DNA of 64,000 nucleotides from Nocardioides deserti (GCF_014266025.1 NZ_JACMYC010000011.1:1-64000); one strand, 5' to 3'. Numbered from the stretch's first letter, positions 39,949 to 49,420 are shown. Numbers and translations are program-made. The notes: a model not told the origin generated them from the sequence alone.

Positions 39949-41406
39949 TCATTCGTGCCGCTGCGACCAGACCGCCGCCGCGAGGGCTGCGCACAGCACG
40001 ACCAGCGACGCGACCAGCGCGGCCCGCAGTGCGCCGCCGCCGGTGAACGGACCCATCGCCACGCCGTACGTCGTCATCAGCAGCGCCGCGCCGAGCGAGG
40101 AGCCGATCCGCTGCCCGGTCTGGAGGGCGGCGCCGGCGGCGCCCCCCATCCGGGGCGGGACCTCCGCGAGGGTGAGCGTGAAGTTCGGCGAGATGACGCC
40201 GCCGCCGCCGACGCCGGCGAGGAACAGGCACGGCACGAGCGCCATCCAGATGTCGCCGCCGTCGTGCATCGGCGCGAGCCACGCCGTCAGCGCGGTGCCC
40301 GTCATCATCGTCACCAGCGCGACGACGGTCAGCGAGCGGCCGAACCGCGACACCAGGCGGCCCGAGATCGGCGCGGTGATCGCGGCGCCGACCGCGAACG
40401 GGGTCACGAGCAGTCCCGCCTGCAGCGGGGTCAGGTCGAGCTCGACCTGCAGGTGGACCGACAGCACGAGGAAGACGCCGGTGAACCCGGTGAAGTAGAG
40501 CGTGCCGATCGCCATGCCGGTGCTGTAGCCGGGCAGGCTGCGCAGCAGCGACACGTCGAGCAGCGGCGGCCGGCCCTGGCGCCGGAGCCGGGCCTCCCAC
40601 CGGACGAAGCCCCAGCCGAGGACCGGGGCGCCGACGAGCAGCACCAGGGGGCGCAGCGCGCCGCTCTCCAGGCTCACGAGCGGGAAGAGCACGCACAGCA
40701 CGGCGCCGCCGAGCAGCAGCGCGCCGGGCACGTCGATCCACGTGCCCGTGTCGTCGTCGCGTCGGTCGGGGCCCGGGACGATCACCGCGATCGCGACCAG
40801 GGCGGCCAGCCCGATGGGGACGTTGACGAGGAACAGCCAGCGCCACCCCTCCTCCTCGCCGGCGAGCGCGATGATCGCGCCGCCCAGCACCGGCCCGAGG
40901 GCCGAGGAGAGGGACACCGTGAAGCCGAAGGCGCCGAAGGCGCGGCCGCGCTCGGGGCCGCGGAAGAGCTGCTGGATGAGGCCGGAGTTCTGCGGCGTGA
41001 GCAGGCCCGCGGTCGCGCCCTGCGCCAGGCGGGCGGCGATGACGGTCTCGACGTTCGGCGCGAACCCGACCGCGGCGCTGGAGACGATGAACCCGGTCAG
41101 CCCGATCAGCATCAGCCGCCGTCGCCCGTAGGCGTCACCGAGGCGCCCGCCCGCGACGAGGGTCAGGCCGAACGCCAGCGCGTAGCCCGACACCACCCAC
41201 TGGACCGTCCCGGTGGAGGTGTCCAGTCCCTCCTGCATCGAAGGGATCGCGACGTTGACGATCGTGACGTCGAGCAGCGACATGAACCCGACGACGAGGG
41301 TGACGCCGAGGATCTTCCAGCGCCGCGGGTCGGGGGTGTGCGTCGCCTCCGACCGGTCGGCCGACTCCTCCGACACCTCGCGGGTGTGGATCCCCTCCTC
41401 GCTCAC
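39949..41406 (-). CDS. MFS exporter, DHA2 family
   Basis: Multidrug-type exporter of 485 aa with about 14 hydrophobic segments. Diagnostic motifs are MSLLDVTIVNVAIPSMQ (motif D1), GRLGDAYGRRRLMLIG (motif A) and LGPVLGGAIIALAGEEEGWR (motif C). The polar N-terminal 30 residues are acidic. The GTG start is the only one before the first helix. It likely forms one unit with the CMD-family gene downstream. It is divergent from the monooxygenase-domain gene. Confidence 0.88.
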   Translation of the reverse strand: MSEEGIHTREVSEESADRSEATHTPDPRRWKILGVTLVVGFMSLLDVTIVNVAIPSMQEGLDTSTGTVQWVVSGYALAFGLTLVAGGRLGDAYGRRRLMLIGLTGFIVSSAAVGFAPNVETVIAARLAQGATAGLLTPQNSGLIQQLFRGPERGRAFGAFGFTVSLSSALGPVLGGAIIALAGEEEGWRWLFLVNVPIGLAALVAIAVIVPGPDRRDDDTGTWIDVPGALLLGGAVLCVLFPLVSLESGALRPLVLLVGAPVLGWGFVRWEARLRRQGRPPLLDVSLLRSLPGYSTGMAIGTLYFTGFTGVFLVLSVHLQVELDLTPLQAGLLVTPFAVGAAITAPISGRLVSRFGRSLTVVALVTMMTGTALTAWLAPMHDGGDIWMALVPCLFLAGVGGGGVISPNFTLTLAEVPPRMGGAAGAALQTGQRIGSSLGAALLMTTYGVAMGPFTGGGALRAALVASLVVLCAALAAAVWSQRHE

Positions 41407-41526
41407 CGGGTCCCGTTGCCCCGTCCGGGTCCGGCTCAGTCACGCGTCGGACACACGTCCGCGCAGCGGTCGCAGCCGGCGGTCGGCGGTTTGGTGCAAC
41501 GCCGCGCCGCCGTCGACCATGCGCCC

Positions 41527-42111
41527 ATGAGCCAGCCCGTCACCGTCTCGATCACCCGCACGCTCGACCCCGGCCACGACGCGGAGATGCTCAGCTGGTT
41601 GCAGGCCGGCACGACCCTGGCCCAGCAGTTCCCCGGCTTCCTCGGCGCGGGCTGGGTCCGGCCGGAGGCTGGGTCGGACACCTGGCACATGCTCTACCGG
41701 TTCGCCGACGACACCTCGCTCCAGGCGTGGGAGCACTCGCCCCAGCGGCAGTGGTGGCGCTCCGCGGCCGCCGGGCTCGGCGTGGTCGAGTCGCGGGTCG
41801 AGCGGCGCACAGGGATCGAGGGCTGGTTCGACGACCCCGCGGCCCGCGACGTCGAGGACCTCCGCGCGGTCGCGGCCGCCCCGCCGCGGTGGAAGCAGGC
41901 GTCGGTGATCTTCCTCGTCTTCTACCCGCTCAGCGTCCTGGTCAACTGGCTCGCCACCCCGGTCCTCGGCGACGTCTGGCTGCCGCTGCGCGTGCTCGTC
42001 GTCGTGCTGGTCATGACGCCGGTCATGACGTACGCCGCCCTCCCGTGGATGACCCGCCGCATGGAGTGGTGGCTCCACGGCCGCCCCGCCCCCTGGCGCA
42101 CCGCTCGTTGA
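41527..42111 (+). CDS. Antibiotic biosynthesis monooxygenase-domain membrane protein
   Basis: Protein of 194 aa. Residues 1-105 form an ABM-type ferredoxin-like domain (VTVSITRTLDPGHDAEMLSW, AGWVRPEAGSDTWHMLYRFA). Two membrane helices follow (VIFLVFYPLSVLVNWLATPV and LRVLVVVLVMTPVMTYAALP). This domain-plus-two-helix layout is a recurrent actinobacterial family of unknown function. GACCAT 6 nt before the ATG may give a leaderless start. Confidence 0.82.
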   Translation: MSQPVTVSITRTLDPGHDAEMLSWLQAGTTLAQQFPGFLGAGWVRPEAGSDTWHMLYRFADDTSLQAWEHSPQRQWWRSAAAGLGVVESRVERRTGIEGWFDDPAARDVEDLRAVAAAPPRWKQASVIFLVFYPLSVLVNWLATPVLGDVWLPLRVLVVVLVMTPVMTYAALPWMTRRMEWWLHGRPAPWRTAR

Positions 42112-42134
42112 CCGGCGCGCCGAGGCCGGGCAGG

Positions 42135-42749
42135 TCAGGCGCGGGCGGTGCCGCCCCAGTTGGCGAGCTTGGTGGCGACGGTGTGGAGGTCGGCGCGCCA
42201 GACGTCCTCGGGGCCGGGCGGGAGGATGTCGTCCCACTCCACGGCGTACGACCCGAGCACGTCGGCGAGCCCGGCGGTGCGGGCGTGGAACCACAGGTGG
42301 AAGTGGGAGCCGCCGTCGCCCCAGCGGTTGACGTGGACGCGGCCGATGTTGTCGAGGCTGCCGACGATGCGCACGAGCCGGCTGGTGATCCGGCCGAGCT
42401 CGGAGGCGTGCTCGTCGTCGAGGTCGCCCGCGTCGAGGTGCTCGCGGGTGTGCAGCAGGAGCACGAGCGGCAGGCCGGACGGCGCACCGGGGTGGGTGAG
42501 CACCCACCTCTCGTCCTCCCAGACGACGCGCTCGGGGTCGAAGCCGGCGCACGACGAGCACGGGCGGGACGGGTCCTCGCCCTCGCGGAGCGGCTCGGGC
42601 GCGGGCCGGCGCAGCGGGCGCGGGGCGACGCGGCCGTCGCGGACCTCCCAGGGGAAGACGTCCCACTCGCCCGAGGGCGGCATGGGGAGGCGCCCGTCGG
42701 GGGCGTGCTGCAGGACGCGGGCGTGGACCTCGGCTGCGGACTCGGCCAT
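42135..42749 (-). CDS. HIT-like (histidine triad/GalT-related) protein
   Basis: Cytosolic protein of 204 aa with a HIT-type active site GGSHFHLWFHAR near residue 150. A CSSC pair near residue 65 could bind metal, as in GalT-type nucleotide transferases. It fits the small actinobacterial HIT-like group rather than true Hint proteins. It is divergent from purC. Substrate is probably a nucleotide or nucleotide sugar; not settled. Confidence 0.75.
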   Translation of the reverse strand: MAESAAEVHARVLQHAPDGRLPMPPSGEWDVFPWEVRDGRVAPRPLRRPAPEPLREGEDPSRPCSSCAGFDPERVVWEDERWVLTHPGAPSGLPLVLLLHTREHLDAGDLDDEHASELGRITSRLVRIVGSLDNIGRVHVNRWGDGGSHFHLWFHARTAGLADVLGSYAVEWDDILPPGPEDVWRADLHTVATKLANWGGTARA

Positions 42750-42770
42750 GGCCCCACTGTGCCACCGCAC

Positions 42771-42776
42771 TAGCCT
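42771..42776 (+). promoter_or_regulatory. Leaderless -10 TAGCCT, purC
   Basis: TAGCCT, 6 nt before GTG 42783. Confidence 0.65.
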
Positions 42777-42782
42777 GACCGC

Positions 42783-43682
42783 GTGGCCGACCTCGGAGCG
42801 ATCCCCGCAGCCCCGCCGATCGAGGGGGCGACGCACCTGCACTCGGGCAAGGTGCGCGACCTCTACGAGCTGACCGAGGGCCCGTACGCCGGCGCGCTGC
42901 TCATGGTCGCGAGCGACCGGATCTCGGCGTACGACTTCATCCTCGACGCCACGATCCCCGACAAGGGCGAGATCCTCACCCGGATGTCGCTGTGGTGGTT
43001 CGGCCAGCTCGAGGACATCGTCCCCCACCACGTGCTCTCCACCGACGTGCCGGCGGCGGTCCGCGGCCGGGCGGTGGTCTGCGAGAAGCTGTCGATGTTC
43101 CCGGTCGAGTGCGTGGCTCGCGGCTACCTCACCGGCTCGGGCCTCAGCGACTACCGCGCGACCGGCGAGGTGTGCGGCAACCCGCTCCCCGAGGGGCTGG
43201 TGGACGGGTCGAGGCTGCCGGAGCCGATCTTCACGCCGGCGACGAAGGCGGACTTCGGCGAGCACGACGAGAACGTCGACCTCGACGCCGTCGCGGCCGT
43301 CGTCGGCCCCGGCGGTGCCGCCCGGCTGCGCGACCTGACCCTCGAGGTCTACGCCCGCGCCGAGTCGGTCGCGCGCGAGCAGGGGATCATCCTGGCCGAC
43401 ACCAAGCTGGAGTTCGGCGACCGCGCAGACGGCACGACGGTCCTCGGCGACGAGGTGCTGACGCCGGACTCGTCGCGGTTCTGGCCGCTCGCGGAGTGGC
43501 AGCCCGGCCGCACCCAGCCGTCGTACGACAAGCAGGTCGTCCGCAACTGGCTGACCTCGCCGGAGTCCGGCTGGGACCGGTCGTCGGGGGAGGCGCCGCC
43601 GCCGCTGCCGGCCGAGGTGGTCGAGCGGACGCGGGCGCGGTACGTCGAGGCGTACGAGCGGCTCACCGGCGAGCGCTGGTGA
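42783..43682 (+). CDS. purC: SAICAR synthetase
   Basis: Purine pathway ligase joining CAIR and aspartate, 299 aa. Motifs are HSGKVRDLYEL at the N-terminus (ATP loop), ASDRISAYDFIL, FPVECVARGYLTGSG and LADTKLEFG. The eukaryote-like long form is usual in actinobacteria. TAGCCT fixes GTG 42783 as a leaderless start. The SRPBCC gene follows after 7 bp. Confidence 0.97.
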   Translation: MADLGAIPAAPPIEGATHLHSGKVRDLYELTEGPYAGALLMVASDRISAYDFILDATIPDKGEILTRMSLWWFGQLEDIVPHHVLSTDVPAAVRGRAVVCEKLSMFPVECVARGYLTGSGLSDYRATGEVCGNPLPEGLVDGSRLPEPIFTPATKADFGEHDENVDLDAVAAVVGPGGAARLRDLTLEVYARAESVAREQGIILADTKLEFGDRADGTTVLGDEVLTPDSSRFWPLAEWQPGRTQPSYDKQVVRNWLTSPESGWDRSSGEAPPPLPAEVVERTRARYVEAYERLTGERW

Positions 43683-43689
43683 GCAGGTC

Positions 43690-44121
43690 GTGAGCAGGTC
43701 GGTCCACTTCCCGGTGCCGCCGGAGGTGGTCTGCGACTACCTCGCCGACCCGGCCAACCGGGCGGAGTGGCAGTCGAGCCTGGCCCGCGTCGAGGACGTC
43801 GTGGGGGAGGTGGGCGTCGGCCAGACCTGGACCGACGTCACCGTGCCCGGCCTGCGCCCGCGGATGCGCACGACCGCGCTGGTGCGTCCGCAGCGGTGGG
43901 CCGAGACCGGCACCTGGGGCGCCTTCGAGGCCGACCTGGCGCTCGAGCTGGCGCCCGCGCCGGGCGGCGGCTGCGTGGTCACGGTGCGGATGGAGCTCCG
44001 CGGGCGCGGCCCCGCCGGCCTGCTCGCCCGCGCCCTCGGCGTGGTGTCCCCGGCGGCGGTCCGGTCCGACCTGCGCCGGGCGGCCCGGATCCTCGGGGAG
44101 CGGCACCCCACCGGCTCGTGA
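43690..44121 (+). CDS. SRPBCC-family protein
   Basis: Small hydrophobic-pocket (START-like) protein of 143 aa: SRSVHFPVPPEVVCDYLADP at the N-terminus and a long C-terminal helix (AAVRSDLRRAARILGERH). It is typical of polyketide-cyclase/dehydrase-like proteins of unknown ligand. It is directly after purC and probably cotranscribed with it. Confidence 0.75.
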   Translation: MSRSVHFPVPPEVVCDYLADPANRAEWQSSLARVEDVVGEVGVGQTWTDVTVPGLRPRMRTTALVRPQRWAETGTWGAFEADLALELAPAPGGGCVVTVRMELRGRGPAGLLARALGVVSPAAVRSDLRRAARILGERHPTGS

Positions 44122-44129
44122 CGGCTGGG

Positions 44130-44135
44130 TAGGTT
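44130..44135 (+). promoter_or_regulatory. -10 TAGGTT of acyl-CoA ligase gene
   Basis: TAGGTT with a predicted leader of about 27 nt that includes the GGAGG ribosome site of the ligase gene. Confidence 0.45.
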
Positions 44136-44167
44136 GGCCTCCCCGACCGTCGTGATGGAGGCCACCT

Positions 44168-45733
44168 GTGTCGTCGTACAACCTCTCGTCCCTGCTCGAG
44201 AACAGCGCCCGGCAGTACCCCGACCGCGACGCGGTCGTCCTCGGTGACACCCGGTTGAGCTACGCCGCGGTCGACTCGTTCGCGAACATGGTCGCCAACC
44301 TGCTCGTCTCCCGCGGGATCAAGCCCGGCGACAAGGTGGCGCTGAGCTGCCCGAACCTGCCGTACTTCTCCGTCGTCTACTACGGCATCCTCAAGGCCGG
44401 CGCGACCGTCGTCCCGCTGAACGTCCTGCTCAAGGGCCGCGAGATCGCCTACCACCTCGGCGACAGCGACGCGAAGGCCTACTTCTGCTTCCAGGGGACC
44501 CCCGAGCTGCCGATGGCGACCGAGGGGTACGCCGGTTTCAACGAGGCCGAGGGCTGCGAGCACTTCTTCGTCATCACCGCCGATCTCGGCGCGGACAGCC
44601 CGATCGAGGGCACCGAGACGATGGCGCAGGCGATGGGCGGCCAGCCCGGTGAGTTCACGTCGGTGGAGACCGACGAGGACGACACCGCCGTCATCCTCTA
44701 CACCTCCGGCACCACCGGCCAGCCCAAGGGCGCCGAGCTGCGGCACCGCAACATGCGCGACAACGCGCTGCTGGGCGAGTCGCTCTTCGGCGCCGACGCG
44801 AGCAACCCCGACACCTACCTGTGCGTGCTGCCGCTGTTCCACTCCTTCGGCCAGACCGTGATCCAGAACGGCGCGTTCGCCTACGGCGGCACGGTCGTGA
44901 TGCTGCCGCGGTTCGAGGCCGGGCCGGCGCTGCAGCTGATGCTGAAGGAGAAGGTCACCTTCTTCGCCGGCGTCCCGACGATGTACTGGGGCCTGCTCGG
45001 CGCGCTCGAGGAGGGCGTCGACGTCGCCTCGATCGCGGCGAACCTCCGCGTGGCGGCCGCCGGCGGGTCGGCGCTGCCGGTCGAGGTGCACAAGGACTTC
45101 GAGAAGCGGTTCGGCGTCACGATCCTCGAGGGCTACGGCCTCTCGGAGACGTCCCCCGTTGCGTCGTTCTCCCCGCTCGGCCAGCCGCCGCGGGTCGGCT
45201 CGATCGGCCTGCCGGTGCCCGGCGTGGAGATGAAGCTGCTCAAGCCCGAGTCGTGGGACGAGATCGACGAGCCCGGCCCGGACGCGGTCGGCGAGATCGC
45301 GATCAAGGGCCACGTGGTGATGAAGGGCTACTACGACCGCCCCGACGCGACCGCCGAGGCGATCCAGGACGGGTGGTTCCGCTCCGGCGACCTGGCCCGC
45401 AAGGACGAGGACGGCTGGTACTACATCGTCGACCGGTCCAAGGACATGATCATCCGCGGCGGCTTCAACGTGTACCCGCGCGAGATCGAGGAGGTCCTGA
45501 TGACCCACGAGGCGGTCTCGCTCGCGGCGGTCATCGGGGTGCCCCACGAGAGCCACGGCGAGGAGATCAAGGCGTTCGTCATCCTGAACGACGGCGCCTC
45601 GACCACCCCCGAGCAGCTGGTCGAGTGGTCCAAGGAGCAGCTCGCGGCGTACAAGTACCCGCGCATCGTCGAGGTCGTCGACACCGTCCCGATGACCGCG
45701 ACCGGCAAGATCCTCAAGCGCGAGCTCTCGTGA
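44168..45733 (+). CDS. Acyl-CoA ligase (AMP-binding, long-chain fatty acid type)
   Basis: Adenylate-forming enzyme of 521 aa. The phosphate loop is TSGTTGQPKGAELRHRN near residue 179, then GYGLSETSP, GWFRSGDLARKDEDGWY, RSKDMIIRGGFNVYPREIEE and the catalytic Lys in TATGKILKREL at the C-terminus. Best fit is fatty acid-CoA ligase (FadD type). GGAGG precedes the GTG start. A 49-codon membrane protein gene follows after 46 bp. Exact chain length is unknown. Confidence 0.9.
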   Translation: MSSYNLSSLLENSARQYPDRDAVVLGDTRLSYAAVDSFANMVANLLVSRGIKPGDKVALSCPNLPYFSVVYYGILKAGATVVPLNVLLKGREIAYHLGDSDAKAYFCFQGTPELPMATEGYAGFNEAEGCEHFFVITADLGADSPIEGTETMAQAMGGQPGEFTSVETDEDDTAVILYTSGTTGQPKGAELRHRNMRDNALLGESLFGADASNPDTYLCVLPLFHSFGQTVIQNGAFAYGGTVVMLPRFEAGPALQLMLKEKVTFFAGVPTMYWGLLGALEEGVDVASIAANLRVAAAGGSALPVEVHKDFEKRFGVTILEGYGLSETSPVASFSPLGQPPRVGSIGLPVPGVEMKLLKPESWDEIDEPGPDAVGEIAIKGHVVMKGYYDRPDATAEAIQDGWFRSGDLARKDEDGWYYIVDRSKDMIIRGGFNVYPREIEEVLMTHEAVSLAAVIGVPHESHGEEIKAFVILNDGASTTPEQLVEWSKEQLAAYKYPRIVEVVDTVPMTATGKILKRELS

Positions 45734-45779
45734 CCCGATTGCTCCGCGCCGCCGGGAGCCGGGGCCAGGAGGTCCGGCG

Positions 45780-45929
45780 GTGAGGGCGCTGCTGATGATC
45801 GTGGCCGGCTTCCTGATCATCTCCGGGGGCCTGTGGTGGCTCGACGGGGGATCGGGGGTCCTCGGTCCGATCATCGCCGGGCTCGGCGTCGCGCTGGTGA
45901 TCGTCGTCGTGCAGAACACCCGGGCCTAG
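45780..45929 (+). CDS. Small two-helix membrane protein
   Basis: A 49-codon gene that is easy to miss. AGGAGG precedes the GTG start at good spacing. The protein has two hydrophobic segments, LLMIVAGFLIISGGLWW and GPIIAGLGVALVIVVV, joined by a short Gly-rich turn (LDGGSGVLG), and ends QNTRA. It probably forms a membrane hairpin. It lies 46 bp after the acyl-CoA ligase and may be cotranscribed. No family recognised. Confidence 0.7.
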   Translation: MRALLMIVAGFLIISGGLWWLDGGSGVLGPIIAGLGVALVIVVVQNTRA

Positions 45930-45952
45930 CTCACCGGCTCCGTTCTCCGGGG

Positions 45953-46639
45953 CTAGCTCCCAGGGCCACCGCCCAGGCCCGCGTCGCGCGCCAGCGCCAC
46001 CATCTCGGCGCGCGACCGGGCGTGGAGCTTGCCGAGCACGTCGCTGACCCGGTTGCGCACGGTCTTGTCCGACAGGAACAACCGCCGCGCGATCGAGGCG
46101 TTGTCCAGCCCCTGCGCGATCAGCTCGAGCACCTCGTGCTCGCGCGGGGTGAGCTGCGGGAACGCCGAGACCGTCGGCCGCGCCCCGGAGAAGTACGCCA
46201 GCACCCGGCCGGCGACGCCCGACCCGAAGACCGCCTCGCCCCGCGCCGCACCGACGATCGCGCGCTCGATGTCGTCGACCTCGGCCTCCTTCAGCAGGTA
46301 GCCCCGCGCCCCCGCCCGCAGCGCCGCGAACACCGAGTCGTCGTCGGAGTCCATCGTGAGCACGACGACCGCGACCTCCGGGTGCTCGACCCGGATCCGC
46401 GCGGTCGCCTCGAGCCCGCCGACGCCCGGCATCCGCAGGTCCATCAGCACGACGTCGGGCACGTGCTCCGCGGCCAGCGCGACCGCTCCCTCGCCGTCGC
46501 CCGCCTGGGCGACCACCTCGACCCCGGGCAGGTCGTCGAGCGCGGTGACCATGCCGGCGCGGAAGACCGGGTGGTCGTCGACGACGAGGACCCGGACCGT
46601 CCCCTCGTCGCGGGTGCCGGTGCTGCTCGTGCTGCTCAC
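45953..46639 (-). CDS. NarL/FixJ-type response regulator
   Basis: Response regulator of 228 aa. Receiver: DDHPVFRAGM acidic pair, phospho-acceptor in VVLMDLRMPGVGG near residue 64, Lys in YLLKEA. Output: LuxR-type HTH in the last 65 residues (LTPREHEVLELIAQGLDNAS, IARRLFLSDKTVRNRVSDVL). The GTG start overlaps the kinase stop by 4 bp. It is the cognate partner of that kinase. Confidence 0.92.
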   Translation of the reverse strand: MSSTSSTGTRDEGTVRVLVVDDHPVFRAGMVTALDDLPGVEVVAQAGDGEGAVALAAEHVPDVVLMDLRMPGVGGLEATARIRVEHPEVAVVVLTMDSDDDSVFAALRAGARGYLLKEAEVDDIERAIVGAARGEAVFGSGVAGRVLAYFSGARPTVSAFPQLTPREHEVLELIAQGLDNASIARRLFLSDKTVRNRVSDVLGKLHARSRAEMVALARDAGLGGGPGS

Positions 46640-48600
46640 AGGACCTCCAGGGGCAGGGTGGCGCGGACGGTCGTGCCGCCGCCGGGTGTGGGAAGCAGCT
46701 CCAGCCGGCCGCCGACCTCGGCGGCCCGCTCGCGCATGCTGACGGTGCCGACGCCCGCCCGCGTCCGGGCCGGCAGCCCGACGCCGTCGTCGACGACCTC
46801 GACCACCAGGTTCCCGTCGGCGACGTGCGCCCGCAGCCGGACCTCCGCGGCGACCGCGTGGCGCAGCGCGTTGCTGAGCGCCTCGGAGGCGATCGCGTAC
46901 GCCGCCACCTCGACCGCGGCGTGCGGCGCACCGAGGTCGCCGACCTCGGCGGTGCAGCGCGGGACGTCCTCGTGGCCGACGACGAGGTCGCGCAGCGCAC
47001 CGGCCAGCCCGCGCTGGTCGAGCACGGGCGGGCGCAGCCCGTGGACGAGCGCCCGCAGCTCGGTGACCGTGCCGCGGAGGCCGTCGCGCAGCCGGCTCAC
47101 CCGCTCGGCCAGCGCCGGCTGGTCCTCGCGGGCGAGCCGCTTGGCCAGCGACTCCAGCTGCAGTGCGGTCCCCGCGAGGTTGGGGGCCACGCCGTCGTGG
47201 AGGTCCGCGCGCAGCCGGCGCCGTTCCTCCTCGCGCGCGGCGACGATCCGGCCCCGCGACCGGGCCACGTCCGCGACCAGCCCGGCGGCGTACGCCAGGG
47301 TGCCGGCGCGGGCGGCGACCTCCTCGACCGCGGCCTCCTGCTCGGCGGACCAGCGCTCGCCGGGGCTGCGGAGCCCGACGTGCAGCTCGCCGACCCGGGC
47401 GCCGAGCGCGGTGCAGGCGACGACCCGGCTGCCGTGGACCGGCGTGCCCGAGGCGACCGAGACCTCGTCGTTGGTGAACGCCACCGAGGGCAGCCGCAGC
47501 GCGTCCCGCAGCCCGTCGACCAGCCGCTGCAGGGCGTCGACCGGCTCCGACGCGGCGGCGACGTGGCGGCCGACGCGGGAGACCACGGCGTACGGGTTGT
47601 GCCGGTGGCCGAAGAGCCGCCGGTCGACCACCTCCTGCACCCGGTCGCGGCCGGCGGCGGCCCCCAGCGCCGACAGCGCGACGAGCACGACGCTCCACGC
47701 GGAGTCCGGGGCGACGGCCTGCACGCCGTAGACGACGAGCAGGTAGACCGCGACCACGGCGCCGGTGAGCAGGCCGAAGACGAGCGTGCGGTTGAGGGTC
47801 AGCTCCACGTCGAAGAGGCGGTGCCGCAGCATGGCGACGCCGATCGCGAGCGGGAGGGCGGAGAGCCCGACGACGCCGTTCCACGAGTCGAGCGACCCCG
47901 CCGGCAGCAGCACGGCCGCCACCAGGAGGAGGCCGCCGAGGAGCAGCCACTGCAGCTGGGTGCGCTCCACGTCGCGCGCGCGACGCATCCGCACGGCGAG
48001 GGAGACGACCGCCAGCGGGATGCCGACGAGGAACAGCATCGACGCACCGGTCTGGGTGACGTACCGCAGCCACACCGCCTGCTCGATGCCCAGCGGGTTC
48101 ATCAGCCCCGGGACGATGTCGGCGTCGACCGCGGAGAACATCCGCGCCACCGTCGTCACGGTCGCGACCGCCGCGACGCCCAGCACCACCGGCCGCCAGC
48201 GCGGGCTCGGCGGGCGGCCGTCGGGAAAGACGTGCGGAAGCAGCGGCAGCGTGAAGAAGTACGGCGCGAAGCCCCAGATCGCCACCCACGCGGCGAACCC
48301 GCCCAGCACCCCGGCCCCCGCGACGTGCCCGGCGTACACCGACAGCACCTGGTAGGGACCTATCAGCGCCGGCACCAGCAGCAGCCAGCCGACCGGGTTG
48401 CGCGGGCGGGCGTGGACCACGAGGGCGCCGACGACCGGCCAGACCGTGCCGAGCGTGAGGTCACCGGCAGCCCCGGCCTGCGTGCCGGCGTCCCAGTGCG
48501 CCTGGAGGGGCCGGACCAGCGCGCAGCAGGCCACCCCCACCAACGCCGCGGCGGCGGCGAGGACGCGCAGCACGCGGTCGGGGACGCTCACGGCGCTCAT
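46636..48600 (-). CDS. Membrane histidine kinase, HisKA_3 type
   Basis: Sensor kinase of 654 aa. The N-terminal 310 residues hold about eight to ten hydrophobic segments. A GAF-like region follows (about 330-440), then HisKA_3 with the phospho-accepting His in LRADLHDGVAPNLAG near 467, and an HATPase domain (SEALSNALRHA, VVDDGVGLP, MRERAAEVGG). It forms a two-component system with the overlapping regulator. The signal is unknown. The large membrane part resembles sensors of hydrophobic ligands or the membrane state. Confidence 0.9.
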   Translation of the reverse strand: MSAVSVPDRVLRVLAAAAALVGVACCALVRPLQAHWDAGTQAGAAGDLTLGTVWPVVGALVVHARPRNPVGWLLLVPALIGPYQVLSVYAGHVAGAGVLGGFAAWVAIWGFAPYFFTLPLLPHVFPDGRPPSPRWRPVVLGVAAVATVTTVARMFSAVDADIVPGLMNPLGIEQAVWLRYVTQTGASMLFLVGIPLAVVSLAVRMRRARDVERTQLQWLLLGGLLLVAAVLLPAGSLDSWNGVVGLSALPLAIGVAMLRHRLFDVELTLNRTLVFGLLTGAVVAVYLLVVYGVQAVAPDSAWSVVLVALSALGAAAGRDRVQEVVDRRLFGHRHNPYAVVSRVGRHVAAASEPVDALQRLVDGLRDALRLPSVAFTNDEVSVASGTPVHGSRVVACTALGARVGELHVGLRSPGERWSAEQEAAVEEVAARAGTLAYAAGLVADVARSRGRIVAAREEERRRLRADLHDGVAPNLAGTALQLESLAKRLAREDQPALAERVSRLRDGLRGTVTELRALVHGLRPPVLDQRGLAGALRDLVVGHEDVPRCTAEVGDLGAPHAAVEVAAYAIASEALSNALRHAVAAEVRLRAHVADGNLVVEVVDDGVGLPARTRAGVGTVSMRERAAEVGGRLELLPTPGGGTTVRATLPLEVL

Positions 48601-48724
48601 GCTGCCCGAACCGGCGTCCCCGGATCAGGAGGTCGGTGTCCCTCGTGCCCGGGACGTCGGGCGGGCCACCGTCGTCCCCGTCGCCGGTCGACCGTGACCG
48701 GCCCGCACCGTCCCGGAGGACACC

Positions 48725-49414
48725 ATGACCACCACCGCCCCGCTCGCCGGCTCCACCGACCGCGTCGCCGGTCCCGGCCGCGCCCGCTGGCCGCTGGCCG
48801 CGACCGCCGCCGGCGCCCTCGGCTTCGTCGCCACGCTCGTCCTCGACGGCCGCAACGACGTGCCGGCCGAGGTCCGGTTCACCGACGGATTCTTCGACGG
48901 CCTCGACCCGGTGGTCTACCGGCTCTCGCTGGTGCTGGGGTACGCCGCCGTCGTCATGCTCCTGCTGCTCGCCGCCCAGTGGCGACGGCGGGTCGAGCCA
49001 CGCGTGCCCGCCTCGACGGCCGCCCCGCTGGTGACCTTCGGGCTGGTCTCGGCCGCGGCCGGGCTCACCTACGGCTACGGCTGGAAGGGGGCGCTCGGGC
49101 TCTACCTGCCCGACGGCGCCGAGGGCGGCGCGTTCGACGACGCCGGCCTGACGACGTACTTCATGCTCAACGACTTCGGCTCCTGGATCGGCTGGCTCGG
49201 CGTCGTCGTCGCGGCCGCCGGCATCGCCTGGATGGGCCTGCGCGAGCGGACCGTCTCGCGCTGGATCGGCGTCGTCAGCGTGCTGCCCGTCCTGCAGACC
49301 ACCGCGATGGTGCTCGGCCTCGGCGTCCCCGGCGTCCCGGCGCTGCTCGCCCCGCTCTACCTGGTCGTGCTCGGCCTCGGGCTGACCTTCGGGCGGAGCG
49401 TCGTCACCCGCTGA
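48725..49414 (+). CDS. Hypothetical membrane protein
   Basis: Protein of 229 aa with six hydrophobic segments after a polar 20-residue head. A polar loop (FTDGFFDGLDPVVYR) follows the first. No family is recognised. GGAGG precedes the ATG. It is divergent from the sensor kinase with 124 bp between starts, so it is a candidate target or partner of that system. Confidence 0.65.
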   Translation: MTTTAPLAGSTDRVAGPGRARWPLAATAAGALGFVATLVLDGRNDVPAEVRFTDGFFDGLDPVVYRLSLVLGYAAVVMLLLLAAQWRRRVEPRVPASTAAPLVTFGLVSAAAGLTYGYGWKGALGLYLPDGAEGGAFDDAGLTTYFMLNDFGSWIGWLGVVVAAAGIAWMGLRERTVSRWIGVVSVLPVLQTTAMVLGLGVPGVPALLAPLYLVVLGLGLTFGRSVVTR

Positions 49415-49420
49415 GCCGGC

